Assembly (NCBI GenBank): GCA_021827205.1
Contig: JAKAWV010000001.1
Location: forward strand, 248,001 to 312,000
DNA length: 64,000 bases
Direction: 5' to 3'
Origin: Pseudomonadota bacterium
Lineage (GTDB): Bacteria; Pseudomonadota; Gammaproteobacteria; Xanthomonadales; Rhodanobacteraceae
A program made the translations under genes and the position numbers. The notes below the pieces were generated by a model that worked only from the letters and a program-made list of their open reading frames with translations, made no database searches and had not been told where the DNA came from. The number at the start of each line of letters is the position of its first letter. The stretch's first letter is position 1. Below, in pieces: positions 12,343 through 20,697 of the stretch.

Positions 12343-13605
12343 TCAGCGCTTGCCGCGCTTGGCGGCCAGCTTGCGGTCGATGCCGGCGGCTTCGCGCAGC
12401 GCCTCGGCGCGGTCGGTTTTTTCCCAACTGAAGGCGGTGAACTGCGTGGACTTTTTCACGTCCTTGCCGTTCTCGCGCTGGGTCCAGTGGTAGATGTGCT
12501 GCTGCGGCGCGCGGCCGAAATGGCCATAGCTGGCGGTGGCCTGGTACATCGGGTGCAACAGGTCGAGCATGGTGACCAGTCCGTATGGGCGCAGGTCGAA
12601 GTGCGCACGGATGAGTTTCTCGATGGCGCCGTCCTCGATCACGCCGGTGCCGAAAGTGGTCACCGAGACGGACGTTGGATGGGCCACGCCGATGGCGTAG
12701 GAGATCTGGATCTCGCAGCGCTCGGCCAGGCCCGCGGCGACGATGTTCTTGGCCACGTAACGCGCCGCGTAAGCCGCCGAGCGATCGACCTTGGACGGAT
12801 CCTTGCCGGAGAACGCGCCGCCGCCGTGGCGCGCCCAGCCGCCGTAGCTGTCGACGATGATCTTGCGCCCGGTCAGGCCGCAGTCGCCGACCGGCCCGCC
12901 GATGACGAACTTGCCGGTCGGGTTGATGTGCACCTTGTTGGCCGGCAGCTTGTCCAGCCAGGCCTTGGGCAGCACCGGCTTGAGCACGTGCTCGCGCACC
13001 GCCTCGACCAGATCCTTGTGCTTGATCTCGGGGTCGTGCTGGGTGGACAGCACCACGGCGTCGAGGCCGACGATGTTCTGGTCGTCGTAGCGCAGCGTCA
13101 CCTGGCTTTTCGCGTCCGGGCGCAGCCACTTCAGCTTGCCGGCCTTGCGCACCTTGGCCTGCTGCTCGACCAGGCGGTGCGCGTAGTGGATCGGCGCCGG
13201 CATCAGCGTGGCGGTTTCGCGGCAGGCGAAGCCGAACATCAGACCCTGGTCGCCGGCACCCTGTTCCTCGGGTTTCTTGCGGTCCACGCCCTGCGCGATG
13301 TCCGGCGATTGCTTGCCGATCAGATTCAGCACGCCGCAGGTGTGGCCGTCGAAGCCGATGTTGGAGGTGGTGTAGCCGATGTCGTTGATCACCTTGCGCG
13401 CCAGCGCCTCGATGTCCACCCAGGCGTTGGTGGTGATCTCGCCGCCGACGATGGCGACGCCGGTCTTGACCATGGTCTCGCAGGCCACGCGCGCGTTCCT
13501 GTCCTGGGCCAGGATGGCGTCGAGCACGGCGTCGGAGATCTGGTCGGCGACCTTGTCCGGGTGGCCTTCGGAGACCGACTCGGAGGTGAAGAGATAGCTG
13601 CTCAT
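12343..13605 (-). CDS. metK: S-adenosylmethionine synthetase
   Basis: 420 residues, close to the usual 380-420. The N-terminus [16 protein letters not shown] and the internal [10 protein letters not shown] (methionine/ATP site) and [15 protein letters not shown] (phosphate loop) are diagnostic of MetK. It makes SAM from methionine and ATP in the cytoplasm, as a tetramer. The start ATG follows AAGGGA by seven bases. The 128-base gap to dusB upstream holds a plausible -10 (TACAAT) on the - strand. I looked for a SAM-type riboswitch there and saw none. It stands as its own transcription unit. The C-terminal tail (AAKRGKR) is slightly longer and more basic than in E. coli. Confidence 0.98.
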   Translation of the reverse strand: MSSYLFTSESVSEGHPDKVADQISDAVLDAILAQDRNARVACETMVKTGVAIVGGEITTNAWVDIEALARKVINDIGYTTSNIGFDGHTCGVLNLIGKQSPDIAQGVDRKKPEEQGAGDQGLMFGFACRETATLMPAPIHYAHRLVEQQAKVRKAGKLKWLRPDAKSQVTLRYDDQNIVGLDAVVLSTQHDPEIKHKDLVEAVREHVLKPVLPKAWLDKLPANKVHINPTGKFVIGGPVGDCGLTGRKIIVDSYGGWARHGGGAFSGKDPSKVDRSAAYAARYVAKNIVAAGLAERCEIQISYAIGVAHPTSVSVTTFGTGVIEDGAIEKLIRAHFDLRPYGLVTMLDLLHPMYQATASYGHFGRAPQQHIYHWTQRENGKDVKKSTQFTAFSWEKTDRAEALREAAGIDRKLAAKRGKR

Positions 13606-13733
13606 GAAAATATCCCTTGATCAGGATGGAGAGATAAAACTGGCTCGCATTGTAGCCACATCCGTTGGCAAGTGGATGAATCGGCTGGTGGCGCGCAGCG
13701 TCGGAGAATCGACGTCCAGACGTCCAAATGCAT

Positions 13734-14720
13734 TCAAGCGGCACGCACGCTGCATTCTCCAGGACGCGCGAAGTAATCGGTGATCAGGCGCAACTGCGTG
13801 GCGGCGTCGGTGGCGGCGTTGACGACATGACGAAACGCGGCGTTCGCGGGCTGATCCCTGGCGTACCAACCCAAATGCTTGCGCGCGATGCGCACGCCGG
13901 CGTCCTCGCCGTAAAACGCGTACAGGGATTCGAGATGTCCGCACAGAATCGCGCTGATCGCATCCGGCGCGGGCGTGGGCGGCAGCGTGCCGTCGTCGAG
14001 AAAGCGTGCGATCTGGCGAAAGATCCACGGTCGACCCTGCGCGCCGCGGCCGATCATCAGCGCGTCGGCGCCGGTGGTATCGAGCACGGCGCGTGCCTTG
14101 TACGGACCGTCGATGTCGCCGTTGGCGATCAGCGGAATGCGCACGCTGGCCTTGACCGCGGCCATGGTGGCGTATTCGGCCGCGCCGTCGTACTTGTCGG
14201 CGCGCGTGCGCCCGTGCACCGCCAGCGCGGCGATGCCGGTGTCCTCGGCGATGCGCGCGATGCGCACGGCGTTGATGTTTTCGCGGTTCCATCCGGTGCG
14301 GATTTTCAGCGTCACCGGCACCGCTACCGCCGCGACCACCGCGGTCAGGATGCGCGCCACCAGCGCTTCGTCCTGCAGCAGCGCCGAGCCGGCCCACGCA
14401 TTGCACACCTTCCTGGCCGGGCAGCCCATGTTGATGTCGATGATCTGCGCGCCGTGATCCACGTTGTGGCGCGCGGCCTCGGCGAGCACGCGCGGATCGC
14501 TGCCGGCGATCTGCACGCTCACTGGCTCGGACTCGCCGGCGTGGTCCATGCGATGCAGTGACTTGACGCTGCCCCACAGGTGCGGATCGGAATGCGTCAT
14601 CTCGGACACGGCCAGTCCCGCGCCCATGCGCTTGCACAACAGGCGAAACGGCTTGTCGGTGACCCCGGCCATGGGCGCGAGGATCAGCGGCGGGTCGATG
14701 CGGTAGGGGCCGATCTGCAT
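13734..14720 (-). CDS. dusB: tRNA-dihydrouridine synthase DusB
   Basis: 328 residues. The opening IGPYRIDPPLILAPMAGVTD is the FMN-binding start of the Dus TIM barrel. The catalytic-cysteine segment INMGCPARKV and the flavin-binding NGDI and GRGAQGRPW motifs follow. It reduces specific uridines in the D-loop of tRNA using NADPH. Length and N-terminus fit DusB better than DusA or DusC. In many gammaproteobacteria dusB precedes fis; here no fis follows, and metK is next after 128 bases. A macrodomain gene lies 27 bases upstream on the same strand and may be co-transcribed. Confidence 0.93.
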   Translation of the reverse strand: MQIGPYRIDPPLILAPMAGVTDKPFRLLCKRMGAGLAVSEMTHSDPHLWGSVKSLHRMDHAGESEPVSVQIAGSDPRVLAEAARHNVDHGAQIIDINMGCPARKVCNAWAGSALLQDEALVARILTAVVAAVAVPVTLKIRTGWNRENINAVRIARIAEDTGIAALAVHGRTRADKYDGAAEYATMAAVKASVRIPLIANGDIDGPYKARAVLDTTGADALMIGRGAQGRPWIFRQIARFLDDGTLPPTPAPDAISAILCGHLESLYAFYGEDAGVRIARKHLGWYARDQPANAAFRHVVNAATDAATQLRLITDYFARPGECSVRAA

Positions 14721-14747
14721 CGGCGGATTGTAGGTGTTGCGCGAGGC

Positions 14748-15290
14748 TCAGTCCTCGACCAGCGCCACGTCCAGCGCGGCGGCCGCGACGCGATAGTGTG
14801 CGGCGCCCGCGTGCGTGCGCGGGCACAGCAGCACGCGCGTCACCACATCACCGACGCACGCGCGCAGCGCGGCCAGCGCCACATGAGCGGCTTGCACATA
14901 GGGGTAGCCATAGACGCCGCAACTGATCGCCGGGAACGCCACGCTGCGCGCGCCGGCCTGCGCCGCCGCCAGCATGCTGTTGCGGTAGCAGGCCGCCAGA
15001 AGTCGCGCCTCGTTGGCATGGCCGCCGCGCCAGATCGGGCCGACCGCATGCACCACCCAGCGTGCGCGCAGATCGAAGCCCGGCGTCACGCGTGCTTCGC
15101 CGGTCGGGCAGCGCACACCGGGTTCGACTTCGGGCAAGGCGCGGCAGGCGCGCAGCAGCCCGGGGCCGGCGGCGCTGTGGATGGCGCCATCGACCCCACC
15201 GCCGCCGAGCAGCGCGGGGTTGGCGGCATTGACGATGGCATCGACATCGAGCGTGGTGAGATCGGCGATGCGCAGGATCATCTGGGTCAT
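14748..15290 (-). CDS. Macrodomain protein, probable O-acetyl-ADP-ribose deacetylase (YmdB class)
   Basis: 180 residues comprising a single macrodomain. It shows [20 protein letters not shown] (the Asn and Asp of the ADP-ribose pocket), then the phosphate loop [10 protein letters not shown]. YmdB/MacroD-type enzymes hydrolyse O-acetyl-ADP-ribose and remove mono-ADP-ribose from acidic residues. Candidate uses are NAD-metabolite clearance or reversal of ADP-ribosylation. It is 27 bases upstream of dusB on the same strand. It is divergent from the rRNA methyltransferase gene across a 175-base gap that carries an inverted repeat. The substrate cannot be told from sequence. Confidence 0.9.
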   Translation of the reverse strand: MTQMILRIADLTTLDVDAIVNAANPALLGGGGVDGAIHSAAGPGLLRACRALPEVEPGVRCPTGEARVTPGFDLRARWVVHAVGPIWRGGHANEARLLAACYRNSMLAAAQAGARSVAFPAISCGVYGYPYVQAAHVALAALRACVGDVVTRVLLCPRTHAGAAHYRVAAAALDVALVED

Positions 15291-15318
15291 GGCTCGATGC
15301 CTGGAATGCCTGATTGTG

Positions 15319-15407
15319 TCCGCAAAGTGCGCAAAGAACGCAAAGACAGCAGTAGCGGTAGAGAGTGATCCAAGCGATTCCTTCGCGCGCTTCGCGTCCT
15401 TGGCGGA
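15319..15407. repeat. Imperfect long inverted repeat (CGCAAAG-type interspersed element)
   Basis: The 27-base arm at 15319-15345 (TCCGCAAAGTGCGCAAAGAA...) is imperfectly complementary to 15381-15407 (...TTCGCGTCCTTGGCGGA). I count roughly two thirds matching positions. Elements reading CGCAAAG...CTTCGCG occur in many Xanthomonadales intergenic regions (recalled). It sits between the divergent macrodomain and rRNA methyltransferase genes and could fold into a hairpin. Confidence 0.5.
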
Positions 15408-15453
15408 CCCGCGCCATTGCCTGGAACGCCCGCAGCAGCCAAGCCGGCGCCAC

Positions 15454-15466
15454 TATAATCCGCGCA
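15454..15466 (+). promoter_or_regulatory. Consensus -10 box placed for a leaderless transcript
   Basis: TATAAT at 15454-15459 is a perfect sigma-70 -10 hexamer in very GC-rich sequence. The start codon of the rRNA methyltransferase begins at 15466, six bases after the hexamer, about where transcription would initiate. No Shine-Dalgarno sequence precedes the ATG. A good -35 is not evident at 16-18 bases spacing. The arrangement suggests a leaderless or nearly leaderless mRNA. Confidence 0.45.
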
Positions 15467-16263
15467 TGCCGATGTCTCCTTCCGATCCGCGTCGCCCGGT
15501 GCCGCAAGCCGCCGCGCGCGCGGCGGAACAGCGCCTGGTGGGGTTCAACGCCTGTCGCGCCGCGTTCGCGCGGCGACCACAGGATTTGCGCAAGCTGTGG
15601 CTCACCGCCGAGCGCCAGCGCGAGCTGCGCGCCATGCTGGCCTGGTGCGTGCAGCAGCGCATCGGTTATCGCGTGGTCGCGGCCGAGGAAATCGCCAGGC
15701 TCAGCGGCAGCGATCACCACGAGGGCGTGTGCTGCGCGTTCCTGCGTGCGCCCGCATTGAATCTCGATGCATTGCTGCGCGACTTGCGCGCCGGCCCGGC
15801 GCTGCTGCTGTGGCTGGAGGGCGTGGGCAATCCGCACAATCTCGGCGCGCTGCTGCGCAGCGGCGCGCACTTCGGCATCGCCGGCGTGCTGCTGGCGTCG
15901 GACAGCGAGTTGACGCTGTCGCCCGCCGCGCTGCGCATCGCCGAGGGCGGCGCCGAAGCGGTGCCGGTGCTGCGCTTCGAGCAGCGCGAAGCGGCGCTGG
16001 CGCAACTGCGTGGCGCCGGTTTCGCGCTGGCCGCCACCACACCGCATCGCGCGCAGTCGGTGTACGCGGCCAGGCTGCCGGCGCGCATGCTGCTGTGGCT
16101 GGGCGCCGAGGGCGCCGGTCTGCCCGCCACGCTGCAGGATGCGGCCGATCTGCGCTTGAGCATCCCCGGCAGCGGCGCGGTGGAAAGCCTGAATGTATCC
16201 GCGGCGGCGGCGGTGCTGTGTTCCGAGTGGTACCGGCGCCATGTTGCCGTGGCGCCGGCTTGA
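15466..16263 (+). CDS. TrmH/SpoU-family RNA 2'-O-methyltransferase (RlmB-like)
   Basis: 265 residues. An N-terminal substrate-binding region (about 22-100, including VGFNACRAAF and HHEGVCCAF) is followed by a SPOUT domain. This has the three SpoU motifs: GVGNPHNLGALLRSGAHFG (motif 1, with the Asn and Arg), LWLGAEGAGL (motif 2) and SIPGSGAVESLNVSAAAAV (motif 3). It methylates ribose 2'-OH in rRNA or tRNA using SAM. The overall layout resembles RlmB, which targets 23S rRNA G2251, but the substrate is uncertain so no symbol is given. A second ATG two codons on (15472) is a possible start. It converges on mscL with nine bases between stops. Confidence 0.85.
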   Translation: MPMSPSDPRRPVPQAAARAAEQRLVGFNACRAAFARRPQDLRKLWLTAERQRELRAMLAWCVQQRIGYRVVAAEEIARLSGSDHHEGVCCAFLRAPALNLDALLRDLRAGPALLLWLEGVGNPHNLGALLRSGAHFGIAGVLLASDSELTLSPAALRIAEGGAEAVPVLRFEQREAALAQLRGAGFALAATTPHRAQSVYAARLPARMLLWLGAEGAGLPATLQDAADLRLSIPGSGAVESLNVSAAAAVLCSEWYRRHVAVAPA

Positions 16264-16272
16264 GCGACGCGC

Positions 16273-16671
16273 TTACTTCTTCAGCAGATCGCGGATCTCG
16301 GTCAGCAGTTGCACGTCGGCGGGTGGTGGCGGCGGTGGACCGGCTGCGGCGGGCTTGGGTTGGGTCAGGCGGTTGATGCCGCGCACCATCATGAAGATGG
16401 CCGCGGCGATGATCACGAACTGGATGACGGTGTTGATGAACACGCCGATGGCGATGGCGACCTCGGGGTGCCCCGGCTCCGCCGCGCGCAATATCCATTT
16501 CCATGCCGAAAAATCCACGCCGCCGATCAGCAGACCGATCGGCGGCATGATCACGTTGTCCACCAGCGCGGTGACGATCTTGCCGAAGGCCGCGCCGATC
16601 ACCACGCCCACGGCCAGGTCCATGACATTGCCGCGCATGGCGAATTGCTTGAACTCGCCGAGCATTCCCAT
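16273..16671 (-). CDS. mscL: Large-conductance mechanosensitive channel MscL
   Basis: 132 residues from the ATG at 16671. The opening [20 protein letters not shown] and the pore helix [14 protein letters not shown] are typical of MscL. The second transmembrane helix is at about 68-92, and the end is the amphipathic helix [13 protein letters not shown]. It forms a pentameric inner-membrane pore that opens under hypo-osmotic stress. I prefer this start to an ATG 12 codons upstream because GGGGAGA lies seven bases before it and family members begin here. A proline run (PPPPPP) sits in the loop before the C-terminal helix; such linkers vary. It lies downstream of the DUF1634-TSUP pair on the same strand. 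Confidence 0.95.
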   Translation of the reverse strand: MGMLGEFKQFAMRGNVMDLAVGVVIGAAFGKIVTALVDNVIMPPIGLLIGGVDFSAWKWILRAAEPGHPEVAIAIGVFINTVIQFVIIAAAIFMMVRGINRLTQPKPAAAGPPPPPPADVQLLTEIRDLLKK

Positions 16672-16719
16672 GTGCCATTCTCCCCGGGGCCCCATGCCCT
16701 GGGGCATTATGCCGGGCGC

Positions 16720-17160
16720 TCAGGCCAGCACGAACGACAGCACCAGTACCAGCAGCACGAACAGCGTCACCAGCACCATCGGCGGGTCGCGCTCATACAC
16801 GAACGACAGCACCGAGACCGCTACGCGCAGCACCGGCGTGAGGATCAGCAGCAGCACGCCCAGTACGATCACGCCGCGGCCGTGGCCGGCCGCCAGCGCC
16901 GCGCGCAGTTGTGTCAGATCGTGCGGGAAATGGGCGCCGGGTTGCACCTGTGCGTGGTAATTGCTGCCGTCGTCCAGCAATCGCGTCTGCAGCGGATGAT
17001 GCAGGAACATCAGCAACAGGCCGGCGGCGATCACCATGACCGACACCAGCACGCCGATGCGCAGCACCCAACTGATCGCCAGTTCCACCTGGCGCACGCG
17101 GCGTGTCAGTTCGGTGGCCTGCAGCGGCGCCGCCTGCTGGTGCGGACGTTCACGGCTCAT
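16720..17160 (-). CDS. DUF1634 membrane protein (partner of TSUP exporter)
   Basis: 146 residues with three hydrophobic segments (about 27-52, 93-113 and 123-145) and a short soluble loop between the first two. The pattern VLRIGVLVSVMVIAAGLLLM at the first helix matches DUF1634 proteins. These are regularly encoded beside TauE/SafE-type permeases; their role is unknown. Here the start overlaps the exporter stop by four bases (ATGA), which indicates translational coupling and supports a shared function. An accessory subunit of an anion exporter is inferred. Confidence 0.8.
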   Translation of the reverse strand: MSRERPHQQAAPLQATELTRRVRQVELAISWVLRIGVLVSVMVIAAGLLLMFLHHPLQTRLLDDGSNYHAQVQPGAHFPHDLTQLRAALAAGHGRGVIVLGVLLLILTPVLRVAVSVLSFVYERDPPMVLVTLFVLLVLVLSFVLA

Positions 17161-17996
17161 CCTGCCACTCCGCGCTGCAACATCTCCGCGGCCACCACAA
17201 TCAGCACGATCACGAACAGCAGGCGCACGCTGCGGTTGGTGGCGCGCCCCAGGTAGCGTGCGCCGAACATCGAGCCCAGCAGCACGCCGATGGCCACTGG
17301 CGCGGCGATGACCGGGTTGATCTGGCCGCGCTCGAAATACATTCCCGCGCTGGCCGCGGCAGTGACGCCGATCATGAAATTGCTGGTGGCGGTAGAGACC
17401 TTCATCGGCATGCGCATGGCCAGGTCCATGGCCGGCACCTTGAGTGCGCCCGAGCCGATGCCGAGCAGTGCGCTGACCATGCCGGCGACATACATCATGG
17501 CCAGGCCCACGCCGGTGCGCTGCACCTTGTAGTCGTAGTCACGGCCATCGGCCTCGTCATGGTAATGGCCATGCAGCTTGAAGTAATTGGCCAGACGGTC
17601 GTGCGAGACGCTCAGCAGCGTCGTGGCGTGGCGGTGGCGATAGGTGGCCAGGGCCGAATAGGCCAGCACCACGCCGAACAGCACGTAGAGAAAGCGCGTC
17701 GGCAGCAGCGTGGTGAAGTACGCGCCGCTGACCGCGCCCAGCGTGGTGGCGATTTCCAGGAACATGCCGGCGCGCAGGTTGGTCATTTCGTCGCGCACGT
17801 AGGCGGCGGCCGCGCCGCTGGAGGTGGCGATCACCGAAACGATGCTGGCGCCGATGGCCAGACGGATGTCGACGTCGTAAAAGCGCACCAGCACCGGCAC
17901 GATGAGCACGCCGCCGCCGAGACCCACCAGCGAGCCCAGCATGCCGGCGGCGATCGAAATCACGCCCAACGACAGCACGAAGGCCAGCAGCGTCAT
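17157..17996 (-). CDS. TSUP (TauE/SafE) family anion exporter
   Basis: 279 residues with about eight hydrophobic helices in two similar halves. The first half has GSLVGLGGGVLIVPVL and the second GMVSALLGIGSGALKVPAM, which are the repeated signatures of the TauE/SafE (DUF81) family. Members move sulfite, sulfoacetate or other organosulfur anions across the inner membrane. The specific substrate cannot be read. The ATG is preceded by GGAGG at a good distance and overlaps the stop of a possible 32-codon frame. It forms an operon with the DUF1634 gene downstream. Confidence 0.9.
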   Translation of the reverse strand: MTLLAFVLSLGVISIAAGMLGSLVGLGGGVLIVPVLVRFYDVDIRLAIGASIVSVIATSSGAAAAYVRDEMTNLRAGMFLEIATTLGAVSGAYFTTLLPTRFLYVLFGVVLAYSALATYRHRHATTLLSVSHDRLANYFKLHGHYHDEADGRDYDYKVQRTGVGLAMMYVAGMVSALLGIGSGALKVPAMDLAMRMPMKVSTATSNFMIGVTAAASAGMYFERGQINPVIAAPVAIGVLLGSMFGARYLGRATNRSVRLLFVIVLIVVAAEMLQRGVAG

Positions 17997-18091
17997 CGCC
18001 AGGCCTCCACGTCATGGTGGATGTCGTGTTGCATGATCCCGGCCAAGTGCGCGCGTGCTGCGCGTCGGCGGATGCCCGTCGGTTCGCGCAT
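17993..18091 (-). CDS. Possible 32-codon ORF linking the FAA hydrolase and TSUP genes
   Basis: An ATG at 18091 begins two bases after the stop of the FAH-fold gene, and its frame ends in a TGA overlapping the TSUP start (ATGA). It encodes a short basic, histidine-containing peptide (RRRAARAHLAGIMQHD). The tidy fit between two stops and starts is suggestive of translational coupling. But the frame also stays open upstream as an antisense-type shadow, and I recognise no homolog. It may be only leader sequence. Confidence 0.2.
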   Translation of the reverse strand: MREPTGIRRRAARAHLAGIMQHDIHHDVEAWR

Positions 18092-18093
18092 GC

Positions 18094-18777
18094 TCAGAGC
18101 AAATGCCCTTCCAGAGTGGCGATGTTGCCGAGCATGGCGCGGTAGCGGTCGCCGCGCTGCAGCGGTCCGACGCCGGCCGGCGTGCCGGTGAAAATCACGT
18201 CGCCCGGCGCCAATGTCCACAGCCTGGATAGCTCGTGGATGATCTCGGGCAACGCCCAGATCATGTCGCCGATGTCCACCTGCTGGCGCGTGGAGCCGTT
18301 GACCTGAAGCTCGAGCGTGGCGTGCTGCGGATGGCCGCACACGCTGGCCGGCGTGAGCGTCGAGATCGGCGCCGAGGCGTCGAAGCCCTTGGCGCTGTCC
18401 CATGGCGCGCCGTCGGCCTTGGCAAGGTTCTGCAGGTCGCGGCGGGTCAGGTCCAGGCCCACGCCATAACCGTAGACGCAGGCCAGTGCATCGGCCACGG
18501 CGATCTCGCGCCCGCCGCGCGCCAGCGCGACCACCATCTCGACTTCGTGGTGCAAGTCGCCGGTGGCGCCGGGGTAGGGTACCGCGCCATCCAGCCACAG
18601 CGCGTCGGCCGGCTTCATGAAGAACACCGGGCTGGAGCGTTTGGCGTCGCCGCCCATTTCACGTACGTGGTCGCCGTAATTGCGCCCGATGCAGTACACG
18701 CGATGCACCGGAAAGCGCTGGTCGTTGCCCTGGATCGGAAGACTGACGGGTACGGGGGGGGCGAACAGGAAATCCAT
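18094..18777 (-). CDS. Fumarylacetoacetate hydrolase-fold protein (fumarylpyruvate/acylpyruvate hydrolase type)
   Basis: 227 residues, the size of small FAH-fold enzymes. It shows CIGRNYGDHVREMG near the start and then the metal-binding HHEVEMVVAL (His and acidic residues) and GVGLDLTRRD. The end has FTGTPAGVGPLQRGD, the classic FAH closing motif. Such enzymes cleave acylpyruvates or fumarylpyruvate, or decarboxylate oxaloacetate, with Mg2+. The substrate is not settled by the context: it precedes an anion exporter gene on the same strand, and a link to organic-acid metabolism is only a guess. Confidence 0.9.
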   Translation of the reverse strand: MDFLFAPPVPVSLPIQGNDQRFPVHRVYCIGRNYGDHVREMGGDAKRSSPVFFMKPADALWLDGAVPYPGATGDLHHEVEMVVALARGGREIAVADALACVYGYGVGLDLTRRDLQNLAKADGAPWDSAKGFDASAPISTLTPASVCGHPQHATLELQVNGSTRQQVDIGDMIWALPEIIHELSRLWTLAPGDVIFTGTPAGVGPLQRGDRYRAMLGNIATLEGHLL

Positions 18778-18954
18778 GATGGGTGATCCGCTACCGGGGA
18801 ACCGCAGGTGTGATAGTAAGGCCCCGGCCGCGCGAAGGCACGCGCATCCGCGACGCAGGCTGCGGGATGACGCCTGTCAAGGCCGATCGCTGACGCGTGC
18901 GACTGCCGGCGCATGCGCGGAGCCGCGACACTGGCCTCGACACGGGAGCCGACC

Positions 18955-19884
18955 ATGACGCGCATCGAATCCATCGCAAGCCGCGGCGCATGCGACCCGC
19001 CAGTGCAGGCTGTGCTGCGCGCCGTGCACAAGACCTATGGCGCGCAGCGCGCGCTGGATGGAGTCGATCTGACCTTGGCGCGCGGCCAGTTGCTGGCCCT
19101 GCTTGGTCCCAACGGCGCCGGCAAGACCACGGCGATCGCGCTGCTGCTGGGCTTGATCCGCGCCGATGCCGGCACGGTCGAACTGTTCGGTGCCGATCCG
19201 CAGACCCTCGCGCCGCGGCGGCGCATCGGGGTGATGCTGCAAAGCGGCGCCTTGCCGGACACGCTGCGCGTCGGCGAGCTGTTGCGCATAACCGCGAACT
19301 ACTACCTGCGGCCGCGCGCGCTGGCCGAATGCGCCGAGCTGGCCGGTATCGGCGATGTGTTGCACCGCCCCTACGGCAAACTGTCCGGCGGTCAGCAGCG
19401 CCGCGTGCAGTTCGCGTTGGCCCTGTGCGGACGCCCCGAATTGCTGTTTCTCGACGAGCCCACGGTGGGCATGGACATCGCCGCGCGCGAGCGCTTGTGG
19501 GCCACCATGCGCACCCTGGTCGGCGAAGGCTGCGCGATCCTGCTGACCACGCATTATCTGGAGGAGGCCGAGGCGCTGGCCGATCGCGTCACCGTGCTGG
19601 CGCGTGGACGCGTGCTGGCCGCGGGCACGGTAGACGAGATCCGCGCACGCACGCAGCGCACGCGCATCCGTTGCCGCAGCGCACTTGCTGTCGAGGCGGT
19701 GCGAAACTGGCCGGGAGTGTGCGAGAGCCGGGTCGAAAACGGCCTGCTGACCATCACCACGCTGCAGCAGGCCGAGCCGGTGCTGCGGCGCCTGCTGGCC
19801 GAGGACGCCACGGTCAGCGCGCTGGAAGTTCAGCGCGCCGGGCTGGGCGAAGCTTTCACCGAACTGACCCGCGAGGCTGCCTGA
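18955..19884 (+). CDS. ABC-2 type exporter, ATP-binding subunit
   Basis: 309 residues from the ATG at 18955, chosen over one 14 codons upstream because it follows CGGGAG and the domain starts soon after. The nucleotide-binding domain has GPNGAGKTT (Walker A), LSGGQQRRVQFA (signature), LLFLDEPTVGMD (Walker B) and the switch histidine in LTTHYLEEA. The C-terminal ~80 residues form the extra domain seen in drug and antibiotic exporters of the DrrA/NatA type. Its stop overlaps the start of the permease gene (TGATG). The cargo is unknown. It begins a same-strand series that continues into a two-component system. Confidence 0.92.
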   Translation: MTRIESIASRGACDPPVQAVLRAVHKTYGAQRALDGVDLTLARGQLLALLGPNGAGKTTAIALLLGLIRADAGTVELFGADPQTLAPRRRIGVMLQSGALPDTLRVGELLRITANYYLRPRALAECAELAGIGDVLHRPYGKLSGGQQRRVQFALALCGRPELLFLDEPTVGMDIAARERLWATMRTLVGEGCAILLTTHYLEEAEALADRVTVLARGRVLAAGTVDEIRARTQRTRIRCRSALAVEAVRNWPGVCESRVENGLLTITTLQQAEPVLRRLLAEDATVSALEVQRAGLGEAFTELTREAA

Positions 19885-20645
19885 TGAATGCTGTCGCTGC
19901 GATGCCGTTGCCGCGCCTGGTGCGCATCTACGCTGCCGATGCCGGGTACGAATTCCTGCGCCTGCTGCGCGCACCCGGCGCCTCGGTGCCGATGCTGGCC
20001 TTCCCGGCGATGTTCTACCTCCTGTTCGGGGTAATGTTCGGCCACCACGGTGTGCAGCAGGCCACCTACGTGCTGGGCAGCATGGCCGCGTTCGGGGTGA
20101 TGGCGCCGGGGCTGTTCGGCTTCGGCGTGGTGGTGGCCATCGAGCGCGAACGCGGGCTGCTGGCGCTGAAGCGTGCGCTGCCGGTGCCACCGGGCGCCTA
20201 TCTCGCCGCCAAAATGGTGATGGCGATGCTGTTTGCCGCGCTGATCTTCGTGATCCTGGCCGTGCTGGCGGCGGTCATCGGTGGCGTACGTCTGGCGCCG
20301 ACGCAGTGGCTGGCCCTGGCACTGGTGATGGTGCTGGGCGTGTTGCCGTTCTGCGCCATCGGCCTGCTGGTCGGCACCTGGGTCAGCGCGCAGGCCGCGC
20401 CGGCGATCGCCAATCTCATCTACCTGCCGATGTCGTTCCTGTCCGGGCTATGGGTGCCGCTGGCGGCGATGCCGCATGTGTTGCAGCAACTGGCGCCACT
20501 GTGGCCGGCCTGGTATCTGGGCCGGCTCAGCCTGCGCGCGGTGGGCATGGCGCATGCGCCGCTGGGGCCGCCGATCGCGGCGCTGCTGCTGTTCACGGCG
20601 GTGTTTTTCGTGCTGGCGGTGCGGCGTTTGCGGCGCGCCGGGTGA
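19884..20645 (+). CDS. ABC-2 type exporter, permease subunit
   Basis: 253 residues with six hydrophobic helices. It starts at an ATG overlapping the stop of the ATPase gene, so the two are translationally coupled. IERERGLLALKRALPVPP before the third helix is the loop typical of ABC-2 permeases, and FLSGLWVPLAAMP after helix five is the family's conserved turn. It builds the membrane channel for the ATPase encoded upstream. A histidine kinase gene follows after 52 bases. The pairing with DesK/DesR-like regulators is common for such exporters and suggests that they respond to membrane or antibiotic stress. Confidence 0.9.
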   Translation: MNAVAAMPLPRLVRIYAADAGYEFLRLLRAPGASVPMLAFPAMFYLLFGVMFGHHGVQQATYVLGSMAAFGVMAPGLFGFGVVVAIERERGLLALKRALPVPPGAYLAAKMVMAMLFAALIFVILAVLAAVIGGVRLAPTQWLALALVMVLGVLPFCAIGLLVGTWVSAQAAPAIANLIYLPMSFLSGLWVPLAAMPHVLQQLAPLWPAWYLGRLSLRAVGMAHAPLGPPIAALLLFTAVFFVLAVRRLRRAG

Positions 20646-20697
20646 GCGTCCGCGGCGCCGCGCTTATGATGACCGTGGTTTGACCGAGGAGAGTGCC

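Noticed and set aside
13606-13733. SAM-type riboswitch ahead of metK
   Set aside because: No SAM-I, SAM-II or SAM/SAH-like pairing seen in 128 bases; only a plausible -10.
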